In this document: piece by piece, positions 7,932 to 17,317 of the stretch | Layout: the number at the start of each line of letters is the position of its first letter | How positions within the stretch are numbered: position 1 is the stretch's first letter | NCBI RefSeq assembly: GCF_002419965.1 | Contig: NZ_DIHC01000057.1 | Location: 87,850-151,849, forward strand | Direction: 5' to 3' | Length of the DNA: 64,000 bases | From: Pseudomonas sp. UBA5706 | Lineage (GTDB): Bacteria > Pseudomonadota > Gammaproteobacteria > Pseudomonadales > Pseudomonadaceae | Program-made: the position numbers and the translations under genes | Notes under the pieces: model-generated | What the model was told of the DNA's origin: nothing | The model's database searches: none | Seen by the model: only the letters and a program-made list of their open reading frames with translations

Positions 7932-10537
7932 AGGCAGACCACCTTGACCCGGTCATAGGTGCGTTGTGGGTCTCGGGGAGGGAGATCGAACTGCGCGCGG
8001 CAGTGTTGATCGGACCACTTTATGACCAACTCGCCACTGTCCTGCTCACTCAAGACCAACGCGCGGCCAGAGGGGTCCACGGCAGCCAGCAGCTTGCCTT
8101 GCTCATCCTCGACCATCGCGCCCAACGGCAGATGCCCGCCGTCATGGTGAAGCAACTCGAACTGCACGCGCCGCCCCACCGTGGCCTTGAAACTGACCAC
8201 AGGCACGGCCCCACGACGCGGGATAAGCTGAGTAACGGCGTTTTCCAGTTCGACATCGGCGCCCAATTGCCGAGTATCCAGGCTAACCCAATTGGCGCGG
8301 TAAGGCTGGGTGTAAGGAAGAATGGCGTAGCCGTTGCTTGCGGTTTCGACATTGCTGAAATTGCTCAGGCGGGCCCCCGTGACATCCGCGACCTGCACCA
8401 GCGCGAAGGTTTCGCCTAACGGCTGTCCGAAATTCACCCCGCCGCCGTGGGCGACCACCGACCCTGTCGCCCCGAGGCTGAAACTGTGATAGTCGCGGCC
8501 CTGACCGTAACCGGCGTCGAAGCGTCCGAACGGCGTGGTGGTATTGAGCTTGCCGGAGCCGCTGGCCCCTGACCGGCTGTCGTGTCCGGCCTGCAGGGAG
8601 TAGAACGTGTTACGGTCATCGAAGACCTGCCCGTTGAGACCGCCCTGCACCGTGGCGTCGCCGGAGCTGTCATGCACGGCGTTGAAAAACGCCCGTGACG
8701 AGGACGGACTGTCGCCCAGCGGCAAGCTTAGGGTCAGTGCGATGCGGTTATCCGAGCGGCTCTGGCCATCGCGCTGGAAGGTCTGATTGCGCTCCAGCGA
8801 AACGCCATAACTGAGGCTGCGCCAGGCAGCGCTCCAGGACAGGTACAACTGCCGGGTTTTGCCTGTCGAGTTCCAGTAACGTTGCTCGGAACCGGTCAGG
8901 CTAAGCGACGCCGACTGTTCGGCCAGGGCCTGGGTCAGGTTGAGCTCGACCCGATCCTTTGCGCGGCCAATGGCGCGATCGAAGGCGGGACCGCCCAGGG
9001 CCTGCAGTTCGTCGACATGCTCTTCGAAGGTGCGGTATCTATCAGTGGAGTGGCGATAACCGGCCACCGCGAGCGTGGTGTTGGTCAGCTCCAGCGTATT
9101 GGCATAGCGCATACGTAAGCTTTGCCCGGTGTAGGATTGGCGCTGTGGCTGGCTGATGGATTGAGTCAGGTCCAGGGAAACCGCGCCCAGCCCGGTATTG
9201 ATGCCTGCCCCGATGCTAGCTGCCTGAAAATCCTCGGCCACCTGCGCGCCGCCGAAGGCAGTCACATGCTCCGTCAGCCCGTAAATCAGCGTCGCGCTGG
9301 TGAAGAATGGCGACTGCGCGCGCTCATCGTGACTGTCGTAATGGCCTGCGGCGAGGCTAAAACGCGACGCACCTTTGGGCACCATGATGGGCAACGACGC
9401 ATAAGCCTGCACGAATACCCGCCTGCGCCCGTCAGCTTCGATCACGGTAATTTCCAAATCACCATTAGAGCCGCTGGGATAGAGGTCGGAGATCTCGAAC
9501 GGCCCCGGCGGGACGTTACCGCTGTAAAGCATGAAGCCGCTTTGGCGCACCTCCACCGTAGCGTTGGTGTCGGCAATCCCGTGAATGATCGGCGCGTAGA
9601 CCCTTTCGCTGTCAGGCAGCATGCCGTCATCCGAGGCGAGCATTGCGCCGATGAAACGCACGCTGTCGAACACCTGCGAATCGGTGAAGGTTTCACCCAG
9701 GGTCAATTGGCTCTTGAAGGCGGTGATGTCGCGCTGCACGAAGGTTCGGTTGCTGCGAAAACGATAGGGCTGGGTGCTGCCGTAAACCAGCGAAGATTCA
9801 TTGCGCAACCGCCACGCGCCCAGATTCAGCCCGTTGCGCAGGCCCAGAAAATACTGGTCCTGCGTCTGGCCGGACCGGCTGCGGCGTGCAGCGCTGAAGC
9901 TGTAATTGGCGAATGCAGCCCTCTGGCCCTCGTCCCACAGCTGCGGCGACACATAGCCACGAACCCTGCGTGACATCATCGCCTGGGGAATGCTGACGTT
10001 CAGCCGCAGGCTGGTGGGCTGGTACTCGACATGGGCAAACTCGACCCTGGCAGGCAAATCGAAACAATGACCGGGCGTGCTGCCACTTTCGTCCAGACCC
10101 GAGGTGTCCATGCCCAACTGCGCGAGCAGGTCCAGGGTCAGGCAGGCTTCGACCACGCCGCTGGCAGGGTTGGCCGCGAAGTCAAGGTCACGCCGGCCAC
10201 TCAAGGTGCGGTTGACGTAGATATCGACCCGGTAGGTGCCCGGCGCCACGCTGTTGCCTTGAAGAAAGGCTTCCAGATCCGCTGGCTGGTCCGTGCCCTG
10301 GATGAACGCGGTGTTGAATTTTACCTCCGCAGATGCCAAGCGCTGGCCAGTACTGCCGCTGCTGCCGTCGGCCATCGCGACTGCACTGGAGCCGACCACC
10401 CATGCGGCGGTGGCGGCGATACAGATGGATAACGGGTGACGCCCCGCAGTGGTGTGCGGTCGCGATGCGGACCTGCGTCTCCACGGCAGGACGGTATTGG
10501 AAATACATCTTTTTATGTGCCTGTCTCGCCGTTCCAT
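7928..10537 (-). CDS. Outer-membrane fimbrial usher (FimD/PapC family)
   Basis: The 869-residue protein assembles and exports pilus subunits through the outer membrane. After a long Arg-rich leader and a hydrophobic segment comes the usher N-terminal domain (VKFNTAFIQGTDQPADLEAF, the chaperone-binding domain). It is followed by a beta-barrel with plug (GAMLASDDGMLPDSERVYAP and ARSQ-like VEVRQSGFMLYSGNVPPGPF) and C-terminal domains ending KVVCL. Length and domain order are normal. It is preceded by the first chaperone with a 123-base gap and coupled to the second chaperone by a 4-base overlap. Confidence 0.95.
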   Translation of the reverse strand: MERRDRHIKRCISNTVLPWRRRSASRPHTTAGRHPLSICIAATAAWVVGSSAVAMADGSSGSTGQRLASAEVKFNTAFIQGTDQPADLEAFLQGNSVAPGTYRVDIYVNRTLSGRRDLDFAANPASGVVEACLTLDLLAQLGMDTSGLDESGSTPGHCFDLPARVEFAHVEYQPTSLRLNVSIPQAMMSRRVRGYVSPQLWDEGQRAAFANYSFSAARRSRSGQTQDQYFLGLRNGLNLGAWRLRNESSLVYGSTQPYRFRSNRTFVQRDITAFKSQLTLGETFTDSQVFDSVRFIGAMLASDDGMLPDSERVYAPIIHGIADTNATVEVRQSGFMLYSGNVPPGPFEISDLYPSGSNGDLEITVIEADGRRRVFVQAYASLPIMVPKGASRFSLAAGHYDSHDERAQSPFFTSATLIYGLTEHVTAFGGAQVAEDFQAASIGAGINTGLGAVSLDLTQSISQPQRQSYTGQSLRMRYANTLELTNTTLAVAGYRHSTDRYRTFEEHVDELQALGGPAFDRAIGRAKDRVELNLTQALAEQSASLSLTGSEQRYWNSTGKTRQLYLSWSAAWRSLSYGVSLERNQTFQRDGQSRSDNRIALTLSLPLGDSPSSSRAFFNAVHDSSGDATVQGGLNGQVFDDRNTFYSLQAGHDSRSGASGSGKLNTTTPFGRFDAGYGQGRDYHSFSLGATGSVVAHGGGVNFGQPLGETFALVQVADVTGARLSNFSNVETASNGYAILPYTQPYRANWVSLDTRQLGADVELENAVTQLIPRRGAVPVVSFKATVGRRVQFELLHHDGGHLPLGAMVEDEQGKLLAAVDPSGRALVLSEQDSGELVIKWSDQHCRAQFDLPPRDPQRTYDRVKVVCL

Positions 10538-10660
10538 TAGCTAGCTCACTCGTGCGCTGAGTGCCGATGCGCTGCAGAATCGTTTCTCACAGGCGTGCGA
10601 CGCAGTAGCCGAACACGCATCCGGCTCAAAAAATGGGTCAACGAAAATGCCCGCCCAGCG

Positions 10661-11416
10661 CTACTCAGGAGCTGATTCGACTTTGCTGGCTTGAGTCACT
10701 CGCTCGCCTGAGACCTTGGCGCGGTAAGGCTCCTGAGCACCAAAGTCGTTGATGCTGATGAACGCCAGGTCCAGGGGCCCGCGCGAGTTCACCGGCTGCA
10801 GCGGCAAGCGCAGGCGTGTCTTGGGCGCCAGCATCCGACTGTCTTCCTTGAGCAGTACCTGCCCGTCATGCGTGACCTCAAGCTTGATCGTTGAGACGTG
10901 ATAAGGCCCGGGGTTGGTGACCTCCAATTGCCCGTCTCGCAGCTGCCACTGCAGTGCTTGCGCTGCTTGGAGCGGATTGTCCGTGAGCCCCTGTGGCCGG
11001 TAGAACAGCTTGATGCGCTGGCGGATGGCGATCTGCAGCTCGTTGTCGCGGGCGGTCTGGGGGATTTCCTGCACATTCAGCCAGAGCACCGACTCGCGGT
11101 CGCTCGCCAGTCCTTCACCGGAATAGATAATGCGGATCAGTTGCTTGGCGTTTCCGGCCATCCGCGCCAGCGAAGGGGTGATCGCGAACAGCGGACTGAT
11201 CGCCGACTGGATCTGGCTTTGGTCCTCCAGCCAGGACTGCGCGAGGATTTCGCCCGTCCCGGTGTTGTGCACCTGCAGGCTGGCCTCCCTGTCGGCGCCC
11301 TGATAAATGACACGCGTAGTATTGAGCACGATGCCCGCGTGGGCATGGGCAGCCAGGGTCATCGCCAGTACCGCGCACAACCCGCGCAGCGAGCGCCCAA
11401 GGAGAGAAAAACACAT
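10661..11416 (-). CDS. Periplasmic fimbrial chaperone (PapD-like), first copy
   Basis: This 251-residue PapD-type chaperone has a signal peptide (ALAMTLAAHAHAG). Typical strands include IVLNTTRVIYQGADREASLQ, IRIIYSGEGLASDRESVLWLNVQEIP and IRQRIKLFYRPQGL. The start at 11416 fits the signal peptide. It follows the major pilin by 61 bases and probably serves that subunit, whereas the second chaperone lies beside the adhesin. The two chaperones share motifs but are clearly diverged. Confidence 0.92.
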   Translation of the reverse strand: MCFSLLGRSLRGLCAVLAMTLAAHAHAGIVLNTTRVIYQGADREASLQVHNTGTGEILAQSWLEDQSQIQSAISPLFAITPSLARMAGNAKQLIRIIYSGEGLASDRESVLWLNVQEIPQTARDNELQIAIRQRIKLFYRPQGLTDNPLQAAQALQWQLRDGQLEVTNPGPYHVSTIKLEVTHDGQVLLKEDSRMLAPKTRLRLPLQPVNSRGPLDLAFISINDFGAQEPYRAKVSGERVTQASKVESAPE

Positions 11417-11477
11417 GATGGAAGCGTCTCGAAATCGGAGGGTAGCGGGACGAGCTGTGCTCACCCCGCCGGTGGCA

Positions 11478-12062
11478 TCACTGATAGTCCATCACGAACG
11501 GCAAGAAGCCATCTGCGTTACCCGGATTGGTGGCCGCACCATTGAGCACGTAGACCGCGCCGAAGTTGAGTTCTGCGGTAGCGCCGCCAGCCCCATCCTG
11601 TATCAGGTCGGCGCTGATGGTTTCGTTGCCGGAAAGATCCATCAACTGGTACGAAGCGTTGAGCATACCGATGCCTACACCGTCGGCAGCACCGGTGGTG
11701 CGCAGCAGTCGTTGGTCTCGGTTATCCAGGCCGCTGCCTTGGCGTGCGACGAAGCGCATGTCGACAGTGTCGTAGGCTGAAGCGCCCCCGGTGCAGTTGA
11801 CCAATAGCTGGATAGGCGCGGCGGTTTCGAGCCGGTTATCGGCAAAACGGCCGATATCAGCGAACGATACATTGCCAAGATCGACGTTGATGTCGCCTGG
11901 GTTGGTCCCGGCGCTTGCACCGGTACCGGCATTTATGTCGCAGGTAATGTCGGTCAGCGTGCCGTTGAGTACCAGTCGGCCATTGTTCGCCGCGCTGGCA
12001 GTGCCCGCCAGGCTCAGGCCCAGTGCCGCCACGATAGCTATAGAGAGAGAAATGTTGTTCAT
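11478..12062 (-). CDS. Major fimbrial subunit (type 1-like pilin)
   Basis: The 194-residue product has a signal peptide (ALGLSLAGTASA) and the chaperone-usher pilin layout. An N-terminal donor strand (NGRLVLNGTLTDITCDI) precedes a disulfide pair (Cys in TDITCDI and LLVNCTGG). The C-terminal part ends LPFVMDYQ, with the aromatic penultimate residue and beta-zipper alternation recognised by PapD chaperones. It is the first gene of the five-gene operon and should form the pilus rod. The start was set at 12062 because the signal peptide begins there. Confidence 0.92.
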   Translation of the reverse strand: MNNISLSIAIVAALGLSLAGTASAANNGRLVLNGTLTDITCDINAGTGASAGTNPGDINVDLGNVSFADIGRFADNRLETAAPIQLLVNCTGGASAYDTVDMRFVARQGSGLDNRDQRLLRTTGAADGVGIGMLNASYQLMDLSGNETISADLIQDGAGGATAELNFGAVYVLNGAATNPGNADGFLPFVMDYQ

Positions 12063-12385
12063 CTTAACGACGCTCCTTGTGTCAATTCGTATGTGCCCAA
12101 TAGGGCGGCAACGACTATATGCGGGCGGCGCAGGATCAGATGTCAGGCTACCTACCTCGCGCATGCAGAAATGACAGTGGCGCCTGCAAGAACTTTCTGC
12201 AGGAGCTGACAGACTGAATCCTAAACCGCCGAATGGCGTGGCTTTGCGGACAACCACCCAAAGGAAGGTTGGCCCAACCTATCTGCGAGGTGGTGAGCCA
12301 TCGCCTGATGAGGAATACAAAAAAACCGCCTTGGCCGGAGTCGGCAGGGGCGGTTCTACGCACGCGAAACGGGGCACGCGCGTTG
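12063..12385. other. Gap between minor and major pilin genes
   Basis: This 323-base stretch contains the terminator of the small pilin-like gene and, beyond it, must hold the promoter of the main fimbrial operon on the minus strand. No further gene is visible. Confidence 0.55.
12318..12355 (-). terminator. Rho-independent terminator after the small pilin-like gene
   Basis: On the minus strand AACCGCC (12355-12349) pairs with GGCGGTT (12330-12324), with an 18-base loop, followed by a T run (12325-12319). It lies 31 bases past the stop codon of the small pilin-like gene and separates it from the main fimbrial operon. Confidence 0.85.
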
Positions 12386-12724
12386 TCACTGGTAGGTCAG
12401 GGTTACGATGCCGCTGCGCGGCCCGAATACAGTCGATGTGCGCTCGATATAAAACGTCGACACCGGTATCGCAGCGCCCTCACAGGCGTCGTCGTGCTTA
12501 ACCAACTCGAGTGTCAGGTACGCATTCAATTTGAGGGATTTGTGTTCGTACGAATGCGTAGGGGCAGTCAGCACCCTGGCCTCGCACCCCGCGTTGACGA
12601 GCCGCCCGTGGAACACCACCGTGTTTTTCTTTGCTGAGGCTGCTAAAACATCGGGGGCGAACAGTACGAAAGCTTCAATTAACGCCATCGACGAAAGCGT
12701 CGAGAAAGCCTGTTTGCTTTTCAT
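12386..12724 (-). CDS. Small pilin-like secreted protein
   Basis: The 112-residue product starts with MKSKQAFST and a signal-like hydrophobic segment (MALIEAFVLFAPDVLA). It then shows pilin features: KNTVVFHGRLVNAGCEARVL resembles the donor strand plus first Cys, a second Cys lies in DDACEGAAI, and the end GIVTLTYQ is the classic C-terminal beta-zipper of chaperone-usher subunits. At about half the length of a normal subunit it could be a minor subunit, an assembly terminator or a shortened pilin. The start at 12724 was chosen over 12799 because of the signal peptide. Confidence 0.75.
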   Translation of the reverse strand: MKSKQAFSTLSSMALIEAFVLFAPDVLAASAKKNTVVFHGRLVNAGCEARVLTAPTHSYEHKSLKLNAYLTLELVKHDDACEGAAIPVSTFYIERTSTVFGPRSGIVTLTYQ

Positions 12725-12882
12725 CGCCGCAGTGCGGCGTGAAGCCCACCTGTCACTGCTTAGTCGACCCGCCGACAATCGACAAAAATTCATCAACATC
12801 CTTATAGGATTTTCCGCCTCCGGATTCGGTATTGTGCTGCTGCACCTTCTCTTTATGCCTGTTCATCCTCGGCCCTTCATCC

Positions 12883-12902
12883 ACCTGACAATATTGACAG
12901 GT
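12883..12902. promoter_or_regulatory. Palindromic operator-like site before the RND pump operon
   Basis: ACCTGACAATATTGACAGGT is a dyad with 18 of 20 bases symmetrical and also contains TGACA twice at a 9-base interval. It lies between the divergent small pilin-like gene (start 12724) and the efflux operon (start 12990). It could bind the OmpR-type regulator encoded at 17318. A second short dyad, AGCAG-TCATG-CTGCT, follows at 12904-12918. Confidence 0.45.
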
Positions 12903-12989
12903 AGCAGTCATGCTGCTGACCGGGTCAAAGGTTTATAAAGAACGCTGTCGATTATCTGCCCTCCACACTTTCGATGGCGTTATCTCTGT

Positions 12990-14162
12990 ATGTCCCAAAA
13001 GAAAAAATCTGTGCTAGCCATCGCCGTTCTTGCTGTGCTGCTTGCTGTGGGTGTCTGGGCAATCAAGCGTCCAGTCGAGAAAAAGACCAGTGAGCCGGCG
13101 GCGGTGCCGGTTCAGGTGATCCATGTGGTCAAGCAGGATGTCCCGCGATACGTCACCGGTATCGGTTCGGTGTTATCGCTGCAAAGCGTGGTGATTCGCC
13201 CGCAGGTCGATGGCATCCTCACTCGCCTGCTGGTCAAGGAGGGACAACAGGTCAAGACCGGAGACCTATTGGCGACCATCGACGACCGCTCCATCCGCGC
13301 GGCCCTGGATCAGACCAAGGCGCAACTGAGCCAGAGCCAGGCGCAACTGGATGTGGCCGAACTCGACCTCATGCGTTACAAACTGCTAACCGTCGACAAC
13401 GGCATCTCCAAGCAGCAGTACGACCAGCAGCAAGCGCTGGTCAACCAGCTCAAGGCCACCGTGCTGGGTAACCAGGCGTCGATCAATGCCTCGCAGGTGC
13501 AGCTTTCCTACACTCAGATTCGTTCGCCGGTGACCGGCCGCGTCGGTATCCGCAATGTCGATGAAGGCAATTTCCTGCGAGTCAGCGACGCAACCGGGCT
13601 GTTCTCGGTGACCCAGATCGACCCGGTTTTCGTGGAGTTTTCCCTGCCGCAACAGATGCTCCCGATCCTCCACGGCCTGCTCGCCGCCCCGGCGCCGGCG
13701 AAGGTCAACGCCTATGTCGGCGAAGGCACCAACGGGACGTTGCTGGGCGAAGGCAAGCTGATGCTGATCGACAACCAGGTGGCAGCCACTACCGGGACCA
13801 TTCGCGCCAAGGCGGTGTTCGACAACGCGGCCGAGAAGCTATGGCCCGGCCAGTTGGTGACCGTGCGAATTCAGACCGCCATCGACCACGATGCCTTGAA
13901 AGTGCCACCGCAGGTTGTGCAGCGCGGCATGGACCAGCATTTCGTGTATCGGGTCAAAGGCGACAGCGTTGAGGTAGTCCCGGTCAACGTGCTGTATCAG
14001 GACAGCGACCTGGTCCTGATCAGCGGCGTCAATGCCGACGACGCACTCATCAGCGATGGCCAGTCGCGGCTCAAGAACGGCTCACGTATCGAGGTGGTAA
14101 AGGCTGATCCGGTAGACAGCGTGGCCGACGCCGCGACCGCGTCTACGGGAGCGGTGAAATGA
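12990..14162 (+). CDS. RND efflux periplasmic adaptor (membrane fusion protein)
   Basis: The 390-residue protein has an N-terminal membrane anchor or signal (SVLAIAVLAVLLAVGVWAI), a lipoyl half-motif (VVIRPQVDGILTRLLVKEGQ), an alpha-hairpin (about 100-165), the second lipoyl half (YTQIRSPVTGRVGIRNVDEG), and beta-barrel and membrane-proximal domains. It resembles the MdtA/AcrA group. It bridges the inner-membrane pump and an outer-membrane channel. The gene overlaps the pump gene by 4 bases (ATGA) and opens a four-gene operon. No outer-membrane factor gene is present, so a shared OprM-like channel is likely. Confidence 0.92.
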   Translation: MSQKKKSVLAIAVLAVLLAVGVWAIKRPVEKKTSEPAAVPVQVIHVVKQDVPRYVTGIGSVLSLQSVVIRPQVDGILTRLLVKEGQQVKTGDLLATIDDRSIRAALDQTKAQLSQSQAQLDVAELDLMRYKLLTVDNGISKQQYDQQQALVNQLKATVLGNQASINASQVQLSYTQIRSPVTGRVGIRNVDEGNFLRVSDATGLFSVTQIDPVFVEFSLPQQMLPILHGLLAAPAPAKVNAYVGEGTNGTLLGEGKLMLIDNQVAATTGTIRAKAVFDNAAEKLWPGQLVTVRIQTAIDHDALKVPPQVVQRGMDQHFVYRVKGDSVEVVPVNVLYQDSDLVLISGVNADDALISDGQSRLKNGSRIEVVKADPVDSVADAATASTGAVK

Positions 14163-17100
14163 AGGTGCGTGGAGGCGTATCCGCGTGGTGCGTGAATCAT
14201 CCGATTGCCACCGTCCTGCTGACCTTCGCCCTGGTTCTGCTGGGCTGCATTGCGTTTCCACGGCTGCCGGTCGCGCCGTTGCCGGAAGCCGAATTTCCCA
14301 CCATTCAGGTCTCGGCAACCCTGCCCGGCGCCAGCCCTGAAACCATGGCCTCATCGGTGGCAACGCCGCTTGAAGTCCAATTCAGCGCCATCCCGGGCAT
14401 GACCCAAATGACGTCGAGCAGCGCGTTGGGGTCAACCAACCTGACCCTGCAATTCGTCCTGAGCAAGAGCATCGACACCGCGGCTCAGGAAGTCCAGGCC
14501 GCGATCAACACCGCATCGGGTCGGCTGCCTGCAGACCTGCCTACGGCGCCGACCTGGCGCAAGGTCAACCCCGCCGACAGCCCGGTACTGATTCTCAGCG
14601 TCAGCTCCGATCTGATGCCGGCCACCGAACTGAGCGATGTCACCGAATCCCTTCTGGCCCGTCAGTTGAGTCAGATCAACGGCGTCGGCCAGGTCTCCAT
14701 TACCGGTCAGCGGCGTCCGGCCATTCGGGTGCAGGCGGCGCCGGAAAAGCTGGCTTCTCTCGGCCTGACCCTGGCCGACTTGCGCGGCACATTGCAGCAG
14801 ACCAGCCTCAACCTCGCCAAGGGCGCGCTGTACGGCAAGGACAGCGTCTCGACCCTGGCGTCCAACGACCAGTTGTTCCAGGCCAAGGACTACGAGCAGT
14901 TGATCGTTTCCTACAAGGATGGTGCCCCGGTTCACTTGCGTGACGTCGCTCACGTCATTAACGGCTCGGAAAATGCTTACGTCAACGCTTGGTCGGGGGA
15001 TCAGCAAGGCGTCAATATCGTGGTCTTCCGCCAGCCGGGCGCCAACATCGTCGAGACCGTGGATCGGGTGCTGGGAGAGCTACCGCGCTTGCAGGAAATG
15101 CTCCCCGCGTCGGTTGACGTCACGGTACTCAGCGACCGCACCAAGACCATTCGCGCGTCGTTGCACGAAGTGGAAATGACCCTGCTGATCGCTATCGCGC
15201 TGGTGATCGCAGTAATGGCGCTGTTCCTGCGTCAGCTGTCGGCAACGCTCATCGTGACCGCAGTGCTGGGCGTGTCGCTGGTGGCCAGTTTCGCCCTGAT
15301 GTACGTCCTGGGATTTAGCCTGAATAACCTGACGCTGGTCGCAATCGTGGTGGCTGTTGGCTTTGTGGTCGACGATGCGATCGTGGTGGTGGAGAACATC
15401 CACAGGCATCTTGAAGCGGGCGAAGACATGCACGATGCGGCGATCAAGGGCGCGGGCGAAATCGGATTTACCGTAGTCTCGATCAGCTTCTCGCTGGTTG
15501 CCGCGTTCATTCCGCTGCTGTTCATGGGCGGCGTGGTCGGGCGGCTGTTCAAGGAGTTCGCTCTGACCGCGACGTCGACCATTCTGATTTCGGTCATGGT
15601 CTCGCTGACCCTCGCGCCGACCCTGGCCGCGCTGTTCATGCGTGCGCCACAACACGACCCTCATGCCAGCCCCGGTTTTGGCGAGCGGCTGTTGGCGCAC
15701 TATGCCCGAGGGGTCCGCTTTGCCCTCGCCCACCCACGCATGATGCTGGGTATATTCGGCATGACGCTGGTGCTGGCAGTGGCTGGCTACGTACTCATTC
15801 CCAAGGGCTTCTTCCCGGTTCAGGACACCGGCATGGTCATGGGAACCAGTGAGGCCGCCGCGGATATTTCTTACCCCGACATGGTGGAGAAACACAAGCA
15901 ACTGGCGAAGATCATAGGCGCCGATCCAGCGGTCAAAGCCTTCTCGCACTCGGTAGGCGTGAGCGGCAGCAACCAGACCATCGCCAATGGCCGGGTATGG
16001 ATCGCGCTGAAGGACCGGCAGGATCGCGACGTATCCGCCAGCCAGTTCATCGACCGCATCCGACCCAAGCTGGCGAAAATTCCCGGCATCGTGCTGTACC
16101 TGCGCGCAGGCCAGGACATCAATTTGAGTTCCGGTCCCAGCCGCGCGCAGTATCAATACGTGCTCAAGAGCAATAACGGTGCGCTGCTCAATGAATGGAC
16201 GCAAAAGCTTACGCAGAAGCTGAGATCGATCCCGGCCTTGCGCGACCTGTCCAACGACCTGCAGCTGGGCGGCAGTGTCACCCATCTGGACATCGACCGC
16301 AGCGCCGCCGCGCGTTTCGGCCTCACCACCGCCGACGTCGATCAGGCCCTCTACGATGCATTCGGCCAGCGGCAGATCAACGAATACCAAACCGACATCA
16401 ATCAGTACAAAGTCATTCTTGAACTCGACCCTTCACAGCGCGGCAAGGCAGAAAGCCTGAACTACTTCTACCTGCGCTCGCCGCTGACCCAAGCCATGGT
16501 GCCGCTGTCGGCACTGGCCAAGGTTGGCGCGCCGAAGATGGGCCCACTGTCGATCAGCCACGACGGCATGTTCCCGGCCGCCAACCTGTCATTCAACCTG
16601 TCGCCGGGCGTAGCCCTGGGCGATGCGGTGCAGTTGCTCGATCAGGCCAAGAACGAGATCGGCATGCCGGCCTCGATCATCGGCAACTTCCAGGGGGCCG
16701 CCCAGGCGTTTCAGAGCTCTCTGGCCAACCAGCCATGGTTGATCCTTGCCGCGCTGGTGGCGGTTTACATCATTCTGGGCGTGCTGTACGAGAGCTTCGT
16801 GCACCCGCTGACGATTATCTCGACCCTGCCCTCGGCCGGCATCGGCGCACTGTTACTGTTGTGGCTGATGGGCCAGGATTTCTCGATCATGGGGCTTATC
16901 GGTATCGTGCTGCTGATCGGCATCGTCAAGAAGAACGGCATCCTGCTGGTGGACTTCGCGCTGGAGGGCCAGCGTCATCGTGGCCTGTCGCCGCAGGAGG
17001 CCATTTATGAGGCGTGTATTACCCGCTTCCGGCCCATCATCATGACCACCCTGGCGGCGCTGCTCGGTGCGCTGCCACTGATGCTCGGCTATGGTGTGGG

Positions 17101-17293
17101 CGCCGAGCTGCGTCAGCCGTTGGGGATCGCGGTCGTAGGTGGTTTGCTGGTGAGCCAGGCGCTGACGCTCTTCACCACGCCAGTGATTTACCTGCAACTT
17201 GAGCGAATCTTTCATCGCAGGCATCCGACACAGACCCCGACCACCCCTGCAACGGGTAACCAACCTGCGGCAATGCTCGCGACTGAAAAGTAA
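14159..17293 (+). CDS. RND multidrug efflux permease (HAE-1 family)
   Basis: This 1044-residue inner-membrane proton/drug antiporter has twelve expected helices and two large periplasmic loops. The proton-relay Asp pair is visible in VGFVVDDAIVVVENI in the fourth helix, and the second-half equivalent GIVKKNGILLVDFALE is present. These features place it with the HAE-1/MdtB-MdtC group rather than the metal-exporting CzcA group. Substrates cannot be predicted. It is coupled to the adaptor gene and followed after 24 bases by a two-component system. Confidence 0.94.
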   Translation: MKVRGGVSAWCVNHPIATVLLTFALVLLGCIAFPRLPVAPLPEAEFPTIQVSATLPGASPETMASSVATPLEVQFSAIPGMTQMTSSSALGSTNLTLQFVLSKSIDTAAQEVQAAINTASGRLPADLPTAPTWRKVNPADSPVLILSVSSDLMPATELSDVTESLLARQLSQINGVGQVSITGQRRPAIRVQAAPEKLASLGLTLADLRGTLQQTSLNLAKGALYGKDSVSTLASNDQLFQAKDYEQLIVSYKDGAPVHLRDVAHVINGSENAYVNAWSGDQQGVNIVVFRQPGANIVETVDRVLGELPRLQEMLPASVDVTVLSDRTKTIRASLHEVEMTLLIAIALVIAVMALFLRQLSATLIVTAVLGVSLVASFALMYVLGFSLNNLTLVAIVVAVGFVVDDAIVVVENIHRHLEAGEDMHDAAIKGAGEIGFTVVSISFSLVAAFIPLLFMGGVVGRLFKEFALTATSTILISVMVSLTLAPTLAALFMRAPQHDPHASPGFGERLLAHYARGVRFALAHPRMMLGIFGMTLVLAVAGYVLIPKGFFPVQDTGMVMGTSEAAADISYPDMVEKHKQLAKIIGADPAVKAFSHSVGVSGSNQTIANGRVWIALKDRQDRDVSASQFIDRIRPKLAKIPGIVLYLRAGQDINLSSGPSRAQYQYVLKSNNGALLNEWTQKLTQKLRSIPALRDLSNDLQLGGSVTHLDIDRSAAARFGLTTADVDQALYDAFGQRQINEYQTDINQYKVILELDPSQRGKAESLNYFYLRSPLTQAMVPLSALAKVGAPKMGPLSISHDGMFPAANLSFNLSPGVALGDAVQLLDQAKNEIGMPASIIGNFQGAAQAFQSSLANQPWLILAALVAVYIILGVLYESFVHPLTIISTLPSAGIGALLLLWLMGQDFSIMGLIGIVLLIGIVKKNGILLVDFALEGQRHRGLSPQEAIYEACITRFRPIIMTTLAALLGALPLMLGYGVGAELRQPLGIAVVGGLLVSQALTLFTTPVIYLQLERIFHRRHPTQTPTTPATGNQPAAMLATEK

Positions 17294-17317
17294 GCACAAA
17301 AAAGTGAGAGTGGTCCC

